IMG/VR virus record: IMGVR_UViG_3300032073_000090
Location: 1 to 35,966 of that record
DNA length: 35,966 nucleotides
Reading direction: 5' to 3' (one strand)
Source: a virus
Shown here piece after piece: positions 26,427 through 35,850 of the stretch. Under the pieces are notes generated by a model. The model made no database searches. It saw nothing but the letters and a program-made list of their open reading frames with translations, and was not told the DNA's origin. Position numbers and translations under genes: made by a program. Numbering within the stretch: position 1 is the stretch's first letter; each line of letters starts with the position of its first letter.

Positions 26427-28219
26427 TATTTGATAACTCCTGAAATATCGTCATCTGGAAACAGAATATCTGCTACAGCATCCGCCGGGATGGCCAAGAA
26501 TCTTCCATCAGAAGATAGATTCTTTTCTATCTCATAATTGAAAGAACTGTAAGAACCACCCGTCTTATTAATTAGTTTCACGGCAGTCGTATCAACAACG
26601 CCAGGAACACTATTTAGGTGCTTAAATATTTCTGTCAAATAAACAGGCTCTCCCATTTCATTTGCTACGTTTAAAAGTTTTTCTTTAAGTCTTATTACGC
26701 AGTTGTTTAACACTTCAAATCTGTTAGAGTCTGTTTCGGCTATAACTTCAAATTCTATCCCATAGTTAATTATTTTCCCGTCAAGAATATCTACGCTGTC
26801 ATTTATCATCCTATATCTGTCAAGCCAGGATTTCAAATTTGTTTTTAGTTGTGTTGTTGGCGCTGCAAATTTTCCATTGACATTTTCCGCTAAAACATAT
26901 AAGTTTAAATTGCGTCTAGTAGATCGTGGGTCTTGAATTATATTAACTCTTTTTACCTTGCCAAACCCATTAGGCATTCTATACGATAAGCTAATATAAT
27001 CAGTTCTTGTTACTGCTCTGTTTTGAGACGCAAATGATGCATATGCTCTTGTTTTAATTTCTTCTGCTGTTAATTCAGAAGTGTCTCCCAGGATTGGTTC
27101 TGGGTTTTCAACCTCCAAAGAATCAATAACGGTACCCGCTGTTTCATCGTTCAAGGCTGGTCTATTTGTAAAAGTTAAATTTGACTCAACTACATCGTTA
27201 ACAGTGCTGCCGGCAGAGTTTACAGTGCTTGAAGTATTTCCTCTATACACTACAGTAAGAGTTGTATTTTCTGGAACAACACCAAACTTGTCAGTCTTTA
27301 TTAAATTAGTTGGATCAAAAGTTGGATCGCTTACATAATTTCTTCCCGTCACATCCAACACAACATCTGCCGGGTTTGCAATTAGGTCTCCTGTTAAATT
27401 ATCTGCTGAACCATATCCAAACTGCAAGAATGCATTCCCATTTGTGTCGAATTCTGTTACAAATCTTCTTGGACAAGGTTTTGTTTTCATAATAAACGGA
27501 ACAAGATCTCGGTTTGTTCCTCTGTTAGGTTCCTTGGATATGACAACATCCTGTGTGAGATAATCAACTTGAAAATACTCATTTCCTTGAGAGTCTACAA
27601 CAGATATTATTTCTGACACATCAGAGGCTGCCAATCTTAGTCTTAAAAATCTTTCGTAATTTGTTACAGAAACCTCCTCTTCAAACAGCCTTCCAGAAAC
27701 AACAGTTCCCTGACCCTTGATTGCAAAGAAAGTTGGAACACCAGTATCAGAATCCACCCTAGCTACAGTTATCTCGTTATTTGGGGCTGTAAAATCTACA
27801 TCTTGCGTCAATGTATATACAGCGCCGCTTTGTGATCCAACTAACGATCCACGTTTTAAAATAGGTATGTAACTGGTGTCAGGACCACCGCTGGTTGTTG
27901 ATGCTGGTATTAAGATGTAAAAATTACATATTCCTGTTGAAGTAGCTGCTCCGGGTTGCTTGAAACCCATTTGTTTAGCTATTCTTTGAACGTTTGGTAA
28001 TTCTATAGCTGTATCTAGGAAACTTTCGTTTGCTTGATAGTCTGTATAGAAAGAAAGTTGATCACCGACATAAGATACCAAATCAAGCATCATAGCTCCA
28101 AATGAAGCCTCGTTAAAGTCTTGATAAGTATTTGCATAATAACGTTTTGCGTAGTTGACCAAAGACTCTTTGATTGAGTCAAATTCTCTACTTGTATAAT
28201 TGATAGGTCTTTTTGACAT
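26426..28219 (-). CDS. Baseplate wedge protein, T4 gp6-like / baseplate J family
   Basis: The 597-aa protein begins MSKRPINYTSREFDSIKESL, followed by NEASFGAMMLDLVSYVGDQLSFYTDYQANESFLDTA. This is the classic N-terminus of gp6/baseplate J-like wedge proteins, where the capsid-distal iris of the baseplate is built. The region from about residue 385, with RAVTRTDYISLSYRMPNGFG, and the later INYGIEFEVIAETDSNRFEV are also typical. Length is near T4 gp6 (660 aa). In contractile tails this protein joins with the gp25 homologue to hold the tube-sheath junction and trigger sheath contraction. The gene follows the gp25-like gene after a 26-base gap with a GAGGT ribosome-binding site six bases upstream. 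Adjacency of gp25 and gp6 homologues is a hallmark of contractile injection machines. Confidence 0.93.
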   Translation of the reverse strand: MSKRPINYTSREFDSIKESLVNYAKRYYANTYQDFNEASFGAMMLDLVSYVGDQLSFYTDYQANESFLDTAIELPNVQRIAKQMGFKQPGAATSTGICNFYILIPASTTSGGPDTSYIPILKRGSLVGSQSGAVYTLTQDVDFTAPNNEITVARVDSDTGVPTFFAIKGQGTVVSGRLFEEEVSVTNYERFLRLRLAASDVSEIISVVDSQGNEYFQVDYLTQDVVISKEPNRGTNRDLVPFIMKTKPCPRRFVTEFDTNGNAFLQFGYGSADNLTGDLIANPADVVLDVTGRNYVSDPTFDPTNLIKTDKFGVVPENTTLTVVYRGNTSSTVNSAGSTVNDVVESNLTFTNRPALNDETAGTVIDSLEVENPEPILGDTSELTAEEIKTRAYASFASQNRAVTRTDYISLSYRMPNGFGKVKRVNIIQDPRSTRRNLNLYVLAENVNGKFAAPTTQLKTNLKSWLDRYRMINDSVDILDGKIINYGIEFEVIAETDSNRFEVLNNCVIRLKEKLLNVANEMGEPVYLTEIFKHLNSVPGVVDTTAVKLINKTGGSYSSFNYEIEKNLSSDGRFLAIPADAVADILFPDDDISGVIK

Positions 28220-28245
28220 TATCGAACCTCATTTAACTTGAGTAA

Positions 28246-28650
28246 TTAGTCTATGCTCTGAGTTATTATCAAGGTATCACTATCATTGATTGGTCCAATG
28301 TTATATTTTATAACAAGACGGACTGAATTAGGAGATAGTGAACTGTCTTGGTCAGATGTTATAAAAGAAATATTTTCTATATTAAGGTAGCTCATAAACT
28401 TTGTTACTTGCGAAGAAATTCTTTGAGATACTTTACTAAAAGTCTCAGGGGTTGAAGGCTCAAACAAAAGCCTTCTTACGCCGGCTCCAAATGTTGGCAA
28501 CATAACTCTTTCTCCCGGAGATGTCAAGATTAAATTTTTGAAATTTTGCCTGACAACCTGCTTAAGAGTCTTGTTCAAACGATAAGGTCCGTCCTCATTA
28601 TCATATGTGAGCGGCAGTGAAACTGATAAGCCTTGTAATTTGTTAGCCAT
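28246..28650 (-). CDS. Baseplate wedge protein, T4 gp25-like (GPW/gp25 family)
   Basis: At 134 aa it matches T4 gp25 (132 aa). The core motif SPGERVMLPTFGAGVRRLLFE (residues 44-64) is the conserved part of the gp25/GPW family, whose members sit at the inner ring of the baseplate and nucleate sheath polymerisation. The N-terminus reads MANKLQGLSVSLPLTYDNED. The ATG has a good AGGAG ribosome-binding site in the 10-base gap after the LysM protein gene. No departures from the family are apparent. Confidence 0.95.
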   Translation of the reverse strand: MANKLQGLSVSLPLTYDNEDGPYRLNKTLKQVVRQNFKNLILTSPGERVMLPTFGAGVRRLLFEPSTPETFSKVSQRISSQVTKFMSYLNIENISFITSDQDSSLSPNSVRLVIKYNIGPINDSDTLIITQSID

Positions 28651-28660
28651 TTTTTATCTC

Positions 28661-31600
28661 CTATTCCTCGCTTAAGAAATTGGTCATTTCTTGAATTATA
28701 CCCGTAACCCGAGTTCTTTGTTCGGGATCCCAGGCGTTTATTCTCAAATCCCTAAATAATGCTGCCTCATCCAATTGTGCAACAGTATAAGATATTAAAC
28801 ACAATATGCCGATAACCGTGTTGTTTTGTGCGGCAGTTTGGGAGTTTCTATAAATAGTAAAATCAGCATCGTGCTCCGCTCTTCCTCTAGATCGTAATCC
28901 AAATGCTTCATTGGCTGCATTTAAAAGGTGGGTGTAATACGCAGTGCTTTCAAAATTGTCTCCGAGCCCTCCTGTTCTTGATTCCAATCCTGCGTGCAAG
29001 AGGGCTAACAAAGGTGCCAAAGAAGAATTACGCAAAGCCTCAGCCCTAACAGGAGGGTTGGTAGGATGAAATCTTCTGGAAGTTGTAAGATCTGTTGGAG
29101 TGATTCGGTCCTTGTTCGTGACCCTAAGGTCTGTACTATTATTGTATCGACGCTGGTCGTTATCTCCTCCACCATTGGATCGGTTTGTTCCATATTGTGT
29201 AATTCCAAGTGTTGAGCCTCGGTTTATATTAAGGACAAATTGGTGTATTCTACCACGAAATGCTGTATTGGTCTCCCCACTTACTCTTATAAAGTAATCG
29301 TAGTCATTGCCGTGTGCTGCTTCCGATCTAGCAACCTCATTACCAAATCTTCTAAGTCTTGTTTCAAGAGCGGTTTTATGACTTCTTAATGTGTTGGCTC
29401 GCTCGAGTAGATCTTCATATTTTCTCTTATCTCGAACCAATTCATTTTCATTATTGTACGCTTTTCCACCAAACGAACGTGGGAATCGCTCAACAAGCTC
29501 TTCTCGTTGCTGCTCTTGTCCACCCTCTTCTCCTGCTCTCCGGTTGGCCTCATCTCTTTCTTCCGGAGTTACAACCTGCATTGGAACAACTGGCGGAGGA
29601 GCCGGAAGTCCGTTATCGTCTTCTTCTTCTTGCGCAACGAGTTGTGACTTTTTCCGAGCAAGGCGCTTTAAACGTAGTCTTTCGTCTTCAGCTATTATAT
29701 CTGATATCGTTGGTGGTCCAACCAGATTGAAATCAGGAATTTCAAGAATTGGTGTTGATTCTTCCTGTATTAGTGATCTCAAAGCATTATCTGCATCATT
29801 AAGTCTCTTGGTGGCATAATAAGCCATAGTAGGATATTTACCTACTACATTAACAACCTTATCATAGTATATGAAATTTAATCCGGTTAAAAGCGGTACG
29901 GGGACAAGTCCCAAAAACTGCTCATATCTAAATTCTCTTACATTATCACGAATACCAGGTAAATCTTCAAGACCAGCCGTGCGCAGGTATGAAGGTAAAT
30001 TGTACGTTGCATTTCCTGTTCTTCCAAGATTTTGCCCATTATGAAAATAACTCGTAAGCATGCTATACCTTTGTGAATCATTAAGCCCGTATTTAGATCC
30101 AGTACCACCGCCGGTATTTATAGACTCAAACATGTTTTTACTTAGGGTACCCCATCCTGTAAAACTATCGTCTGTATTATAATCTTTTCCGTCCTTTGAT
30201 GTATTAAACAAAACCTGTGTAAGCATTTGCTTTATAATGTACTCTAATCTTTCCTTTGGGTCTTGTAATAAAGCGGGGTTGAACTCTACTTCACCGTCTG
30301 GTGGCTCTGTTGTTGAACAAGTCCTAGCAACAAAGTCCACGCCGGTTAATACTATCCCAAGATTTCCCTTTCTTTCAAAGTCTGATATAATCTTATGCTG
30401 CAAATAAGCAGCCAACATATTAAGTGTATCAGGCGTTGCCGCAGGAAATCCAAAATTATACAAAGGAGCAGTATTCAATACAAAACTAAAAATTCTCTGG
30501 TTGATTGAATTTAGGGTTGCCAATGCTCTTTGTTCATCCTTGCCGAAATTACAAGGGTCTCCGTTGGGTCCGAACGGAGGTATAGAAGCTCTAGATATTG
30601 TTCCGTCAACTCGGTCTACAATGTTCTTACTAGCATTACCATATAAATTATATGCTACACTCCTGGCAACATTATAATACCCATTTATATACTGGCTAGC
30701 AACGGCAGAATAATCTACAAAAGTTGCTGACCGTCCTCGGTTGGCGGGGAGCGCAGCGATTGCTCGAGCAACCTGCTGCGTGCCGCCATTACCCCCTAGG
30801 TCATCACGTTCACCAACCTGCATGCCAGCGTGTATATGCAAAAGATTTTGATTAATGTTATTGATAGTGTTTAATATTGATTCTCCATTTTCGCCGCTCA
30901 TATATTCAGGGTCTGATAATGGTATATCGCTAACAGCAGCCAAGATTGAGTATTGTCTTCTTCCTGCGTCTTCTTCACCAGAAGGAGTATTATCATCTAC
31001 TAATGAAAATTCTGCAACAAGTTCTTCTCCCACTGCTAAAGTATCTGAAAAACCATATGGTAGCGGGTCTCCATCGAGGTCGCTTGATCGCTGGATCTGG
31101 TTGCCGTTTATTTGATTTGGAGCCGCATCTTTGTATTTGCGCTTAGAAAAATAAACACGGACTTTTTCATCGGTGTCTCCTCTCGGAATATAATCAAGTT
31201 TTAACATCCCAAAACTCATATCATTTGGAGGTCCCGAATCAACTGGCTGGTACCCTACAGTAGTATCCGTATAACCAAATATATAATGTGGGTGATTCCC
31301 TTGGATATTTCCAACGGGACGATCAACAATTTTTAGGCTTCTTTGAGGATGTATTCCTACTGGCTCGCTAACATCTCCATAATAATATTTGTAAAACTTG
31401 TAGATCTCAGACCTAGATGGATTATTTGCTATTACTGTATCTTCAGATCCTTGTGCCCGAGCACCAGCAGTTACTGATAGTGCTTGGATTCTTTGTGCTC
31501 TTCTGGAGGCTTCCGAGATTTTGCGAAGAAAATCTTTCCACCAGTCTGGAAGTCCTATTAAATCCCAGAACGCTTGAATCTCTGATGCAAAATCAAAGTT

Positions 31601-34600
31601 TAATGAAGCTAATTCACATAAATTTCCAATCTTAAATGTATTGAAGCGTATGCACTGATCTATCTCTCTTTGTAGTTGCGCCTTGGATAAACCACCTGCA
31701 ACCGTGGTAGAATCTGATGCACCAGACAAATCTTCTAAGCCAATGTCTAATCCGGCACCCATACCATAGGCTAATATATCTCTTTCATCACAATATGCTT
31801 CTTTTGTATCCAGCGGCTTTTCAAGACCAAGGGAAATGTCTGCGCCGACAAGTTGTCCAAGACGGCGGAAATATTTTGTAATATTCTCTTTAGACATATT
31901 CAATGTCCCATATCTTGTATCTCCAACATTTAATGATTCTTGTACAGAACCAACCAGGGCACGAGATATCGCTTCGGAGTATTCACCATTAGTAATTTTA
32001 TCTTTATCTGCCTGAGATAGTTCGTTCATGGCAACAGGCCCAAGATTGAATCCTCGGTTCAAGGAATTTATTAATACTGTTCCTCCGCTACCTTGCAAAA
32101 TAGCTGTGACATCTCTATCTGTCATCATATCCGAAGCATCATCATTGAGTTGTCTAAGTTGCTCGAGGGTGGCAGGGCTTGTTATAAGCTCTTGATTCAC
32201 ATATTTTATGTTATGAATTTGTAATTCTTCTGCTACTTCTAAAAGATCAACCCCAGTATAATCGACTATATCATTGATTCTTATTATTCCATAAGGAGAT
32301 GATGGTCCTTTGTTTTTATTTATTACATTCCTATCAACAACTGTTTCTGGTCCACATCCTGCCATGGCTAAAAGAACTTCTTTCATCGCCTCCAGAATAA
32401 GCTGTTTGATAAACTCTATAATCAATTTTAATAATTGTTTTCTCCACAATGCAAACAAATCAGTTGTAGGAGTTTTTCCAAGCTTAATCCCCCTAGGAGG
32501 AGTTAATCCTTTTTTTATTAGTTGGGAAACCTCTGGAGGCACTGGTGGCAATACTTCTTTAAGTATAACATCACCCAAGACCTTAAAACAATTATAGAAC
32601 TGTCGGTTTAATTCCTTTTCTATGTCTCGTGTTACTTGACTTGGATTATCTAGGTATCCTGCTCCTTGTAAAAGTAATTGCTCATCTTGTTTGCATATCA
32701 TAAGTTCGTCTTTTAGTAACTTAATGACTACACCAATAATCTGTTTGAAACTAGACTTACCCCCCACAAGTTGGTATATCATAAAAGCATCTTCAAGATA
32801 TTTTGCTAGAGGTGTTTCACAACCAGCTTTGTTCAGGATATTAACATATCCGCCAATCATATCTCTTCCGAAGTTATACCTTTCTTGGAACTGTTTCTCA
32901 ACTTCTGCTTTTGTTTTTGGAGTCGGTGAAGATTTTGCCTTCTTAGGTCCTTTCTCAAAACTGTTGCGGCCTAAAGAAGCACCTTCTGGGTCTTCTGGAA
33001 ATTTATTAGATTTTTCGTTTTCCTTTATTTTGCTATCAATTTCAGTTGGTTTAATAACTGGACTTGGATAAATGTACTTTTGAACAAAGTCCGTAGCAGG
33101 AGGCAAGTCTCCAATTTTGACATTCTTTAGAGAAGATATTGAAGGGGAATAGAATATTAGCGCCATTGTTGAAGGAGACACATCCCCAAAAGCTAATTTT
33201 AAATAAAACTTAGGTACTTGGTCAAGAGTATATTCTGCGCCATTATGATAGGCACTTACTGGATTAAAGCTAGCATCAAAGATAAGTTCTAATCTATCGT
33301 TATCTTCTAGTGAAAGGTTAAATAAATTTGCGTACTTTACAAGTCTTTCAAAAAAGTTTCCTAGTCTTTCGGCTTCAACATCAAGATTAACACCACCCAT
33401 CATAGAAGGAGTAATATTTTCCTGCCCAAGCTTGGTGTGGTATTCCTTCAACATAAATCTTGTATTTTTTATATTTTCCTTAAGAACTTTTACAGTTAAA
33501 GGAGTGCGGCGAAGACCAGGCGCAGTTGGATCACCTCTTTCAGCCAAAAGAAGTTTTGCTCGGGCTAACGTTGATATCGAGTTATCCTCTAATGACTCGC
33601 CTTTGGGCATTTCATCAATTACTTTTTTGGGAATTACTGTTGATAGAAGCCAGTATCCCTGTCCGGCTGGCGTGGGCATTGGTCTTCCAGGCTCACTGTA
33701 TTTGGTCTCAGTAACTATACCCCGATCAAAGTCGCCCCGTTCATCGGCTATCGTCCCTATGTTATCGCTGCTGTACTTTCTAGCAAATTTTAAAATTTGT
33801 GTTTTAGCGGCTAAGCTTGCATCGCTTAGATTACTGAAAGCTTCCGATCCTTGTGTTGCATCATAACTTTTAGGGTTCTTACACAAGGTTCTTACAACGT
33901 GATAATACGTTTTTTCTCGTTGGTTGTAATAAGTCTTAGATAACGACGGATCCGTCTGTTCAGGTACTCTAAATGCTGTTGTAACATTAAGACCAGCTTC
34001 TGGTCCAGATGGTTGATTAGGAATATTATTTAACCAGTTATCTTGATCAACATCAGGATCGACCAAACTAGCTTGTTCTGATAGTTCCGGCTTAATCTGC
34101 TGTAGTCCCTCTGGGATAGAACCAGTTGATTGCCCCGTTGCTTGAAGAATTGTGTCAATGCGATCTTTAGACATCACAGGAATTATTTCTGGAAGTCTTG
34201 AATTAGCCTCATTATAAGGTAGGGTGACGATTTGCCCAGGTTCAATAAGATCTGGATTTTCTCTGTATTGTGCGTTTGCTTCTAGCGCAAGCAAAGCCTC
34301 AACTGTAGTGTCGTTTCGTATAGCTATTTTAGAAAGCCAGTCTCCCTCTTTGACTGTATATTTTGACTTAGACCTTGCTGGACCAGCAGGGTCATTTACT
34401 TTTGTCTGGTTTGTTGGCTTCTGTGCTGCTTCAGTTGTTACTGTATCAAACGCAGAATTTTGCATATTGACAGCGTTTGTAATTACTGTCAGCATCTCTT
34501 GCTGTTCTTTTTTTCCTACATAAGATAGTGCCCAAACCTTGCCGCCTACTCTTGGGTTTTCTAGATTAGGTGGAGATGTAGCAGATCGAACAATTTTTGC

Positions 34601-34909
34601 ATTTTGCGGATACAATGCGGCATATGCCATGGCATCCGTTAGTGTGACAATGTTATTGTCTTCTGTAAGTCCATATGTTGTTGCGCTTTCACCTACAGAT
34701 AGCCGGTACCCAATACTTATGTGCCCCCGACCTGCTAGAAAAGAAGTGTGGATTGCGTCTATTATAAATCTATTTCTTTTAACCTCGTAGTCATACCCAA
34801 CACCACGCCGTCCATACTCATAATCATTTTCATTAGTCCATACCGCACCATTAAGAACCGGAATCGGCTCGTTAAATATTTCTGGTAATGGATTGACTAT
34901 GTTTTTCAT
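28661..34909 (-). CDS. Large baseplate protein with LysM domain (2082 aa)
   Basis: The 2082-aa protein has one clear domain: a LysM fold at residues about 184-231 (YTVKEGDWLSKIAIRNDTTV, then IEPGQIVTLP). LysM domains bind GlcNAc polymers such as peptidoglycan; in T4, the much smaller baseplate protein gp53 is reported to carry a LysM-like domain, so the domain may be purely structural here. The N-terminal 150 residues are unassigned, and residues about 750-900 are helical and hydrophobic (RKQLLKLIIEFIKQLILEAM). The last third contains a charged, coiled-coil-like stretch (DKRKYEDLLERANTL, HKTALETRL). No lysozyme, transglycosylase or peptidase active-site motif is seen. Located directly before the gp25-like gene, it probably belongs to the hub/wedge. 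The ATG has no Shine-Dalgarno sequence, only an AT-rich 8-base gap after the previous stop. Confidence 0.75.
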   Translation of the reverse strand: MKNIVNPLPEIFNEPIPVLNGAVWTNENDYEYGRRGVGYDYEVKRNRFIIDAIHTSFLAGRGHISIGYRLSVGESATTYGLTEDNNIVTLTDAMAYAALYPQNAKIVRSATSPPNLENPRVGGKVWALSYVGKKEQQEMLTVITNAVNMQNSAFDTVTTEAAQKPTNQTKVNDPAGPARSKSKYTVKEGDWLSKIAIRNDTTVEALLALEANAQYRENPDLIEPGQIVTLPYNEANSRLPEIIPVMSKDRIDTILQATGQSTGSIPEGLQQIKPELSEQASLVDPDVDQDNWLNNIPNQPSGPEAGLNVTTAFRVPEQTDPSLSKTYYNQREKTYYHVVRTLCKNPKSYDATQGSEAFSNLSDASLAAKTQILKFARKYSSDNIGTIADERGDFDRGIVTETKYSEPGRPMPTPAGQGYWLLSTVIPKKVIDEMPKGESLEDNSISTLARAKLLLAERGDPTAPGLRRTPLTVKVLKENIKNTRFMLKEYHTKLGQENITPSMMGGVNLDVEAERLGNFFERLVKYANLFNLSLEDNDRLELIFDASFNPVSAYHNGAEYTLDQVPKFYLKLAFGDVSPSTMALIFYSPSISSLKNVKIGDLPPATDFVQKYIYPSPVIKPTEIDSKIKENEKSNKFPEDPEGASLGRNSFEKGPKKAKSSPTPKTKAEVEKQFQERYNFGRDMIGGYVNILNKAGCETPLAKYLEDAFMIYQLVGGKSSFKQIIGVVIKLLKDELMICKQDEQLLLQGAGYLDNPSQVTRDIEKELNRQFYNCFKVLGDVILKEVLPPVPPEVSQLIKKGLTPPRGIKLGKTPTTDLFALWRKQLLKLIIEFIKQLILEAMKEVLLAMAGCGPETVVDRNVINKNKGPSSPYGIIRINDIVDYTGVDLLEVAEELQIHNIKYVNQELITSPATLEQLRQLNDDASDMMTDRDVTAILQGSGGTVLINSLNRGFNLGPVAMNELSQADKDKITNGEYSEAISRALVGSVQESLNVGDTRYGTLNMSKENITKYFRRLGQLVGADISLGLEKPLDTKEAYCDERDILAYGMGAGLDIGLEDLSGASDSTTVAGGLSKAQLQREIDQCIRFNTFKIGNLCELASLNFDFASEIQAFWDLIGLPDWWKDFLRKISEASRRAQRIQALSVTAGARAQGSEDTVIANNPSRSEIYKFYKYYYGDVSEPVGIHPQRSLKIVDRPVGNIQGNHPHYIFGYTDTTVGYQPVDSGPPNDMSFGMLKLDYIPRGDTDEKVRVYFSKRKYKDAAPNQINGNQIQRSSDLDGDPLPYGFSDTLAVGEELVAEFSLVDDNTPSGEEDAGRRQYSILAAVSDIPLSDPEYMSGENGESILNTINNINQNLLHIHAGMQVGERDDLGGNGGTQQVARAIAALPANRGRSATFVDYSAVASQYINGYYNVARSVAYNLYGNASKNIVDRVDGTISRASIPPFGPNGDPCNFGKDEQRALATLNSINQRIFSFVLNTAPLYNFGFPAATPDTLNMLAAYLQHKIISDFERKGNLGIVLTGVDFVARTCSTTEPPDGEVEFNPALLQDPKERLEYIIKQMLTQVLFNTSKDGKDYNTDDSFTGWGTLSKNMFESINTGGGTGSKYGLNDSQRYSMLTSYFHNGQNLGRTGNATYNLPSYLRTAGLEDLPGIRDNVREFRYEQFLGLVPVPLLTGLNFIYYDKVVNVVGKYPTMAYYATKRLNDADNALRSLIQEESTPILEIPDFNLVGPPTISDIIAEDERLRLKRLARKKSQLVAQEEEDDNGLPAPPPVVPMQVVTPEERDEANRRAGEEGGQEQQREELVERFPRSFGGKAYNNENELVRDKRKYEDLLERANTLRSHKTALETRLRRFGNEVARSEAAHGNDYDYFIRVSGETNTAFRGRIHQFVLNINRGSTLGITQYGTNRSNGGGDNDQRRYNNSTDLRVTNKDRITPTDLTTSRRFHPTNPPVRAEALRNSSLAPLLALLHAGLESRTGGLGDNFESTAYYTHLLNAANEAFGLRSRGRAEHDADFTIYRNSQTAAQNNTVIGILCLISYTVAQLDEAALFRDLRINAWDPEQRTRVTGIIQEMTNFLSEE

Positions 34910-34917
34910 ATTAATAT

Positions 34918-35847
34918 TTAGTTTGTATTATTAAAGATACTGTTTATGTATGCGCCGCCAGTCTCATATGTGTAATCAAGCTTTGTTGATACAGTATTCT
35001 TCTGATGAATAACTAAATCAAAAAGCATTTTTGACAACTGAGCATACTGTGAAACAGCGGTTATACAAAAATCCGGCGATGGTGTAACCGGGGTTCCAGG
35101 GATTGGGCCAGTACTTAAGTGAGTGTGAACAGTTATTGCTGTAACAAGCTGAAAATACATCTGAACAAGCGAAGTAGTGATACCATTCATATCTGCAACT
35201 AGATCAATTATTTCCTGGAGTGCCTCTCCAAGGTTGTCACCTTTTACTAAGGGCTGGAGGTCTTCGTCATTATTTCCGGCAATTAAATCTATACCCTGTT
35301 GGATATCTATTCTTACGCCTTGACCATCATACACGTCAGTTCCTGTGACTAGTTTTATCCCATCCCTGCCTATAATCCTAACCGCATCAGCTTTCACAGC
35401 TACAGCAGATTTTGCCTTTGCTTGTCCTACAAAACCTTCAGGCAAATTAAAGTTATCATCAATGTCTGTTCTCTGGCTTAAATAAATTCTAGCAGAATCA
35501 AGTTCAGGACTCTTATCCGTGAATACAGTTTCATCATCTTCATCAACTTGCTTGGCAAGGGCACCGCCTAGTCCAGCTACTATATCAATGGTACCACACT
35601 GTGTTCCACCAACACCGCCATAGCCAGATTCTATACCACGAGGACGATCTCTGCCCATTATAATGAAAGCGTTATGAAGTCCCTTGGTTACTGTTTCTGC
35701 ATCAGTGCTGTTGTAATTTGGGTTAACTTCTACTATATGGGTATTAAACAACCCATTGTTCCAATAATAATAATCTGGGGTTGAGTTGATTTTATCTCTT
35801 ACCTCTTTAGGTAAGCCAACTAAACTTTGTTTCTTTTTTAAAACCAT
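34918..35847 (-). CDS. Spike/hub-like baseplate protein (309 aa)
   Basis: The 309-aa protein has a central region (about 118-200) with short Val/Ile-rich strands: ARIYLSQRTDIDDNF, KSAVAVKADAVRIIGRDGIK and GIDLIAGNNDEDLQPLVKGD. This resembles the repetitive beta-strand region of phage tail spikes, and from memory matches a protein found beside gp25/gp6 in marine T4-like phages. A helix (about 205-237) leads to AITVHTHLSTGPIPGTPVTP, whose HTH (241-243) recalls the His-x-His metal site at the tip of P2-type spikes. The C-terminal 50 residues are helical. It comes before the LysM protein and the gp25-like gene, a natural place for a hub or spike protein. There is no ribosome-binding site; the ATG is three bases after the previous stop. 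No catalytic residues are visible. Confidence 0.7.
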   Translation of the reverse strand: MVLKKKQSLVGLPKEVRDKINSTPDYYYWNNGLFNTHIVEVNPNYNSTDAETVTKGLHNAFIIMGRDRPRGIESGYGGVGGTQCGTIDIVAGLGGALAKQVDEDDETVFTDKSPELDSARIYLSQRTDIDDNFNLPEGFVGQAKAKSAVAVKADAVRIIGRDGIKLVTGTDVYDGQGVRIDIQQGIDLIAGNNDEDLQPLVKGDNLGEALQEIIDLVADMNGITTSLVQMYFQLVTAITVHTHLSTGPIPGTPVTPSPDFCITAVSQYAQLSKMLFDLVIHQKNTVSTKLDYTYETGGAYINSIFNNTN

Positions 35848-35850
35848 AAT

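Noticed and set aside
30559-30579. Inverted repeat CTCCGTT...AACGGAG in the LysM protein gene
   Set aside because: Seven-base arms with a seven-base loop inside codons and no T-run; weak as a terminator and likely to arise by chance.
397-34790. Many plus-strand open frames of 60-170 codons
   Set aside because: All lie opposite well-supported minus-strand genes, have no consistent ribosome-binding sites, and show low-complexity or cysteine/serine-rich translations typical of antisense shadows.
28661-34909. Idea that the LysM protein is a tail lysozyme like T4 gp5
   Set aside because: No lysozyme, transglycosylase or peptidase active-site pattern could be found by eye; LysM alone does not show lytic activity.
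24936-35847. Idea that the cluster is a bacterial extracellular contractile injection system rather than a phage
   Set aside because: The adjoining primase, resolvase and nucleotidase genes and the MKIT-type phage protein argue for a replicating phage; no AAA+ ATPase of the eCIS type or toxin cargo gene is seen in the window.
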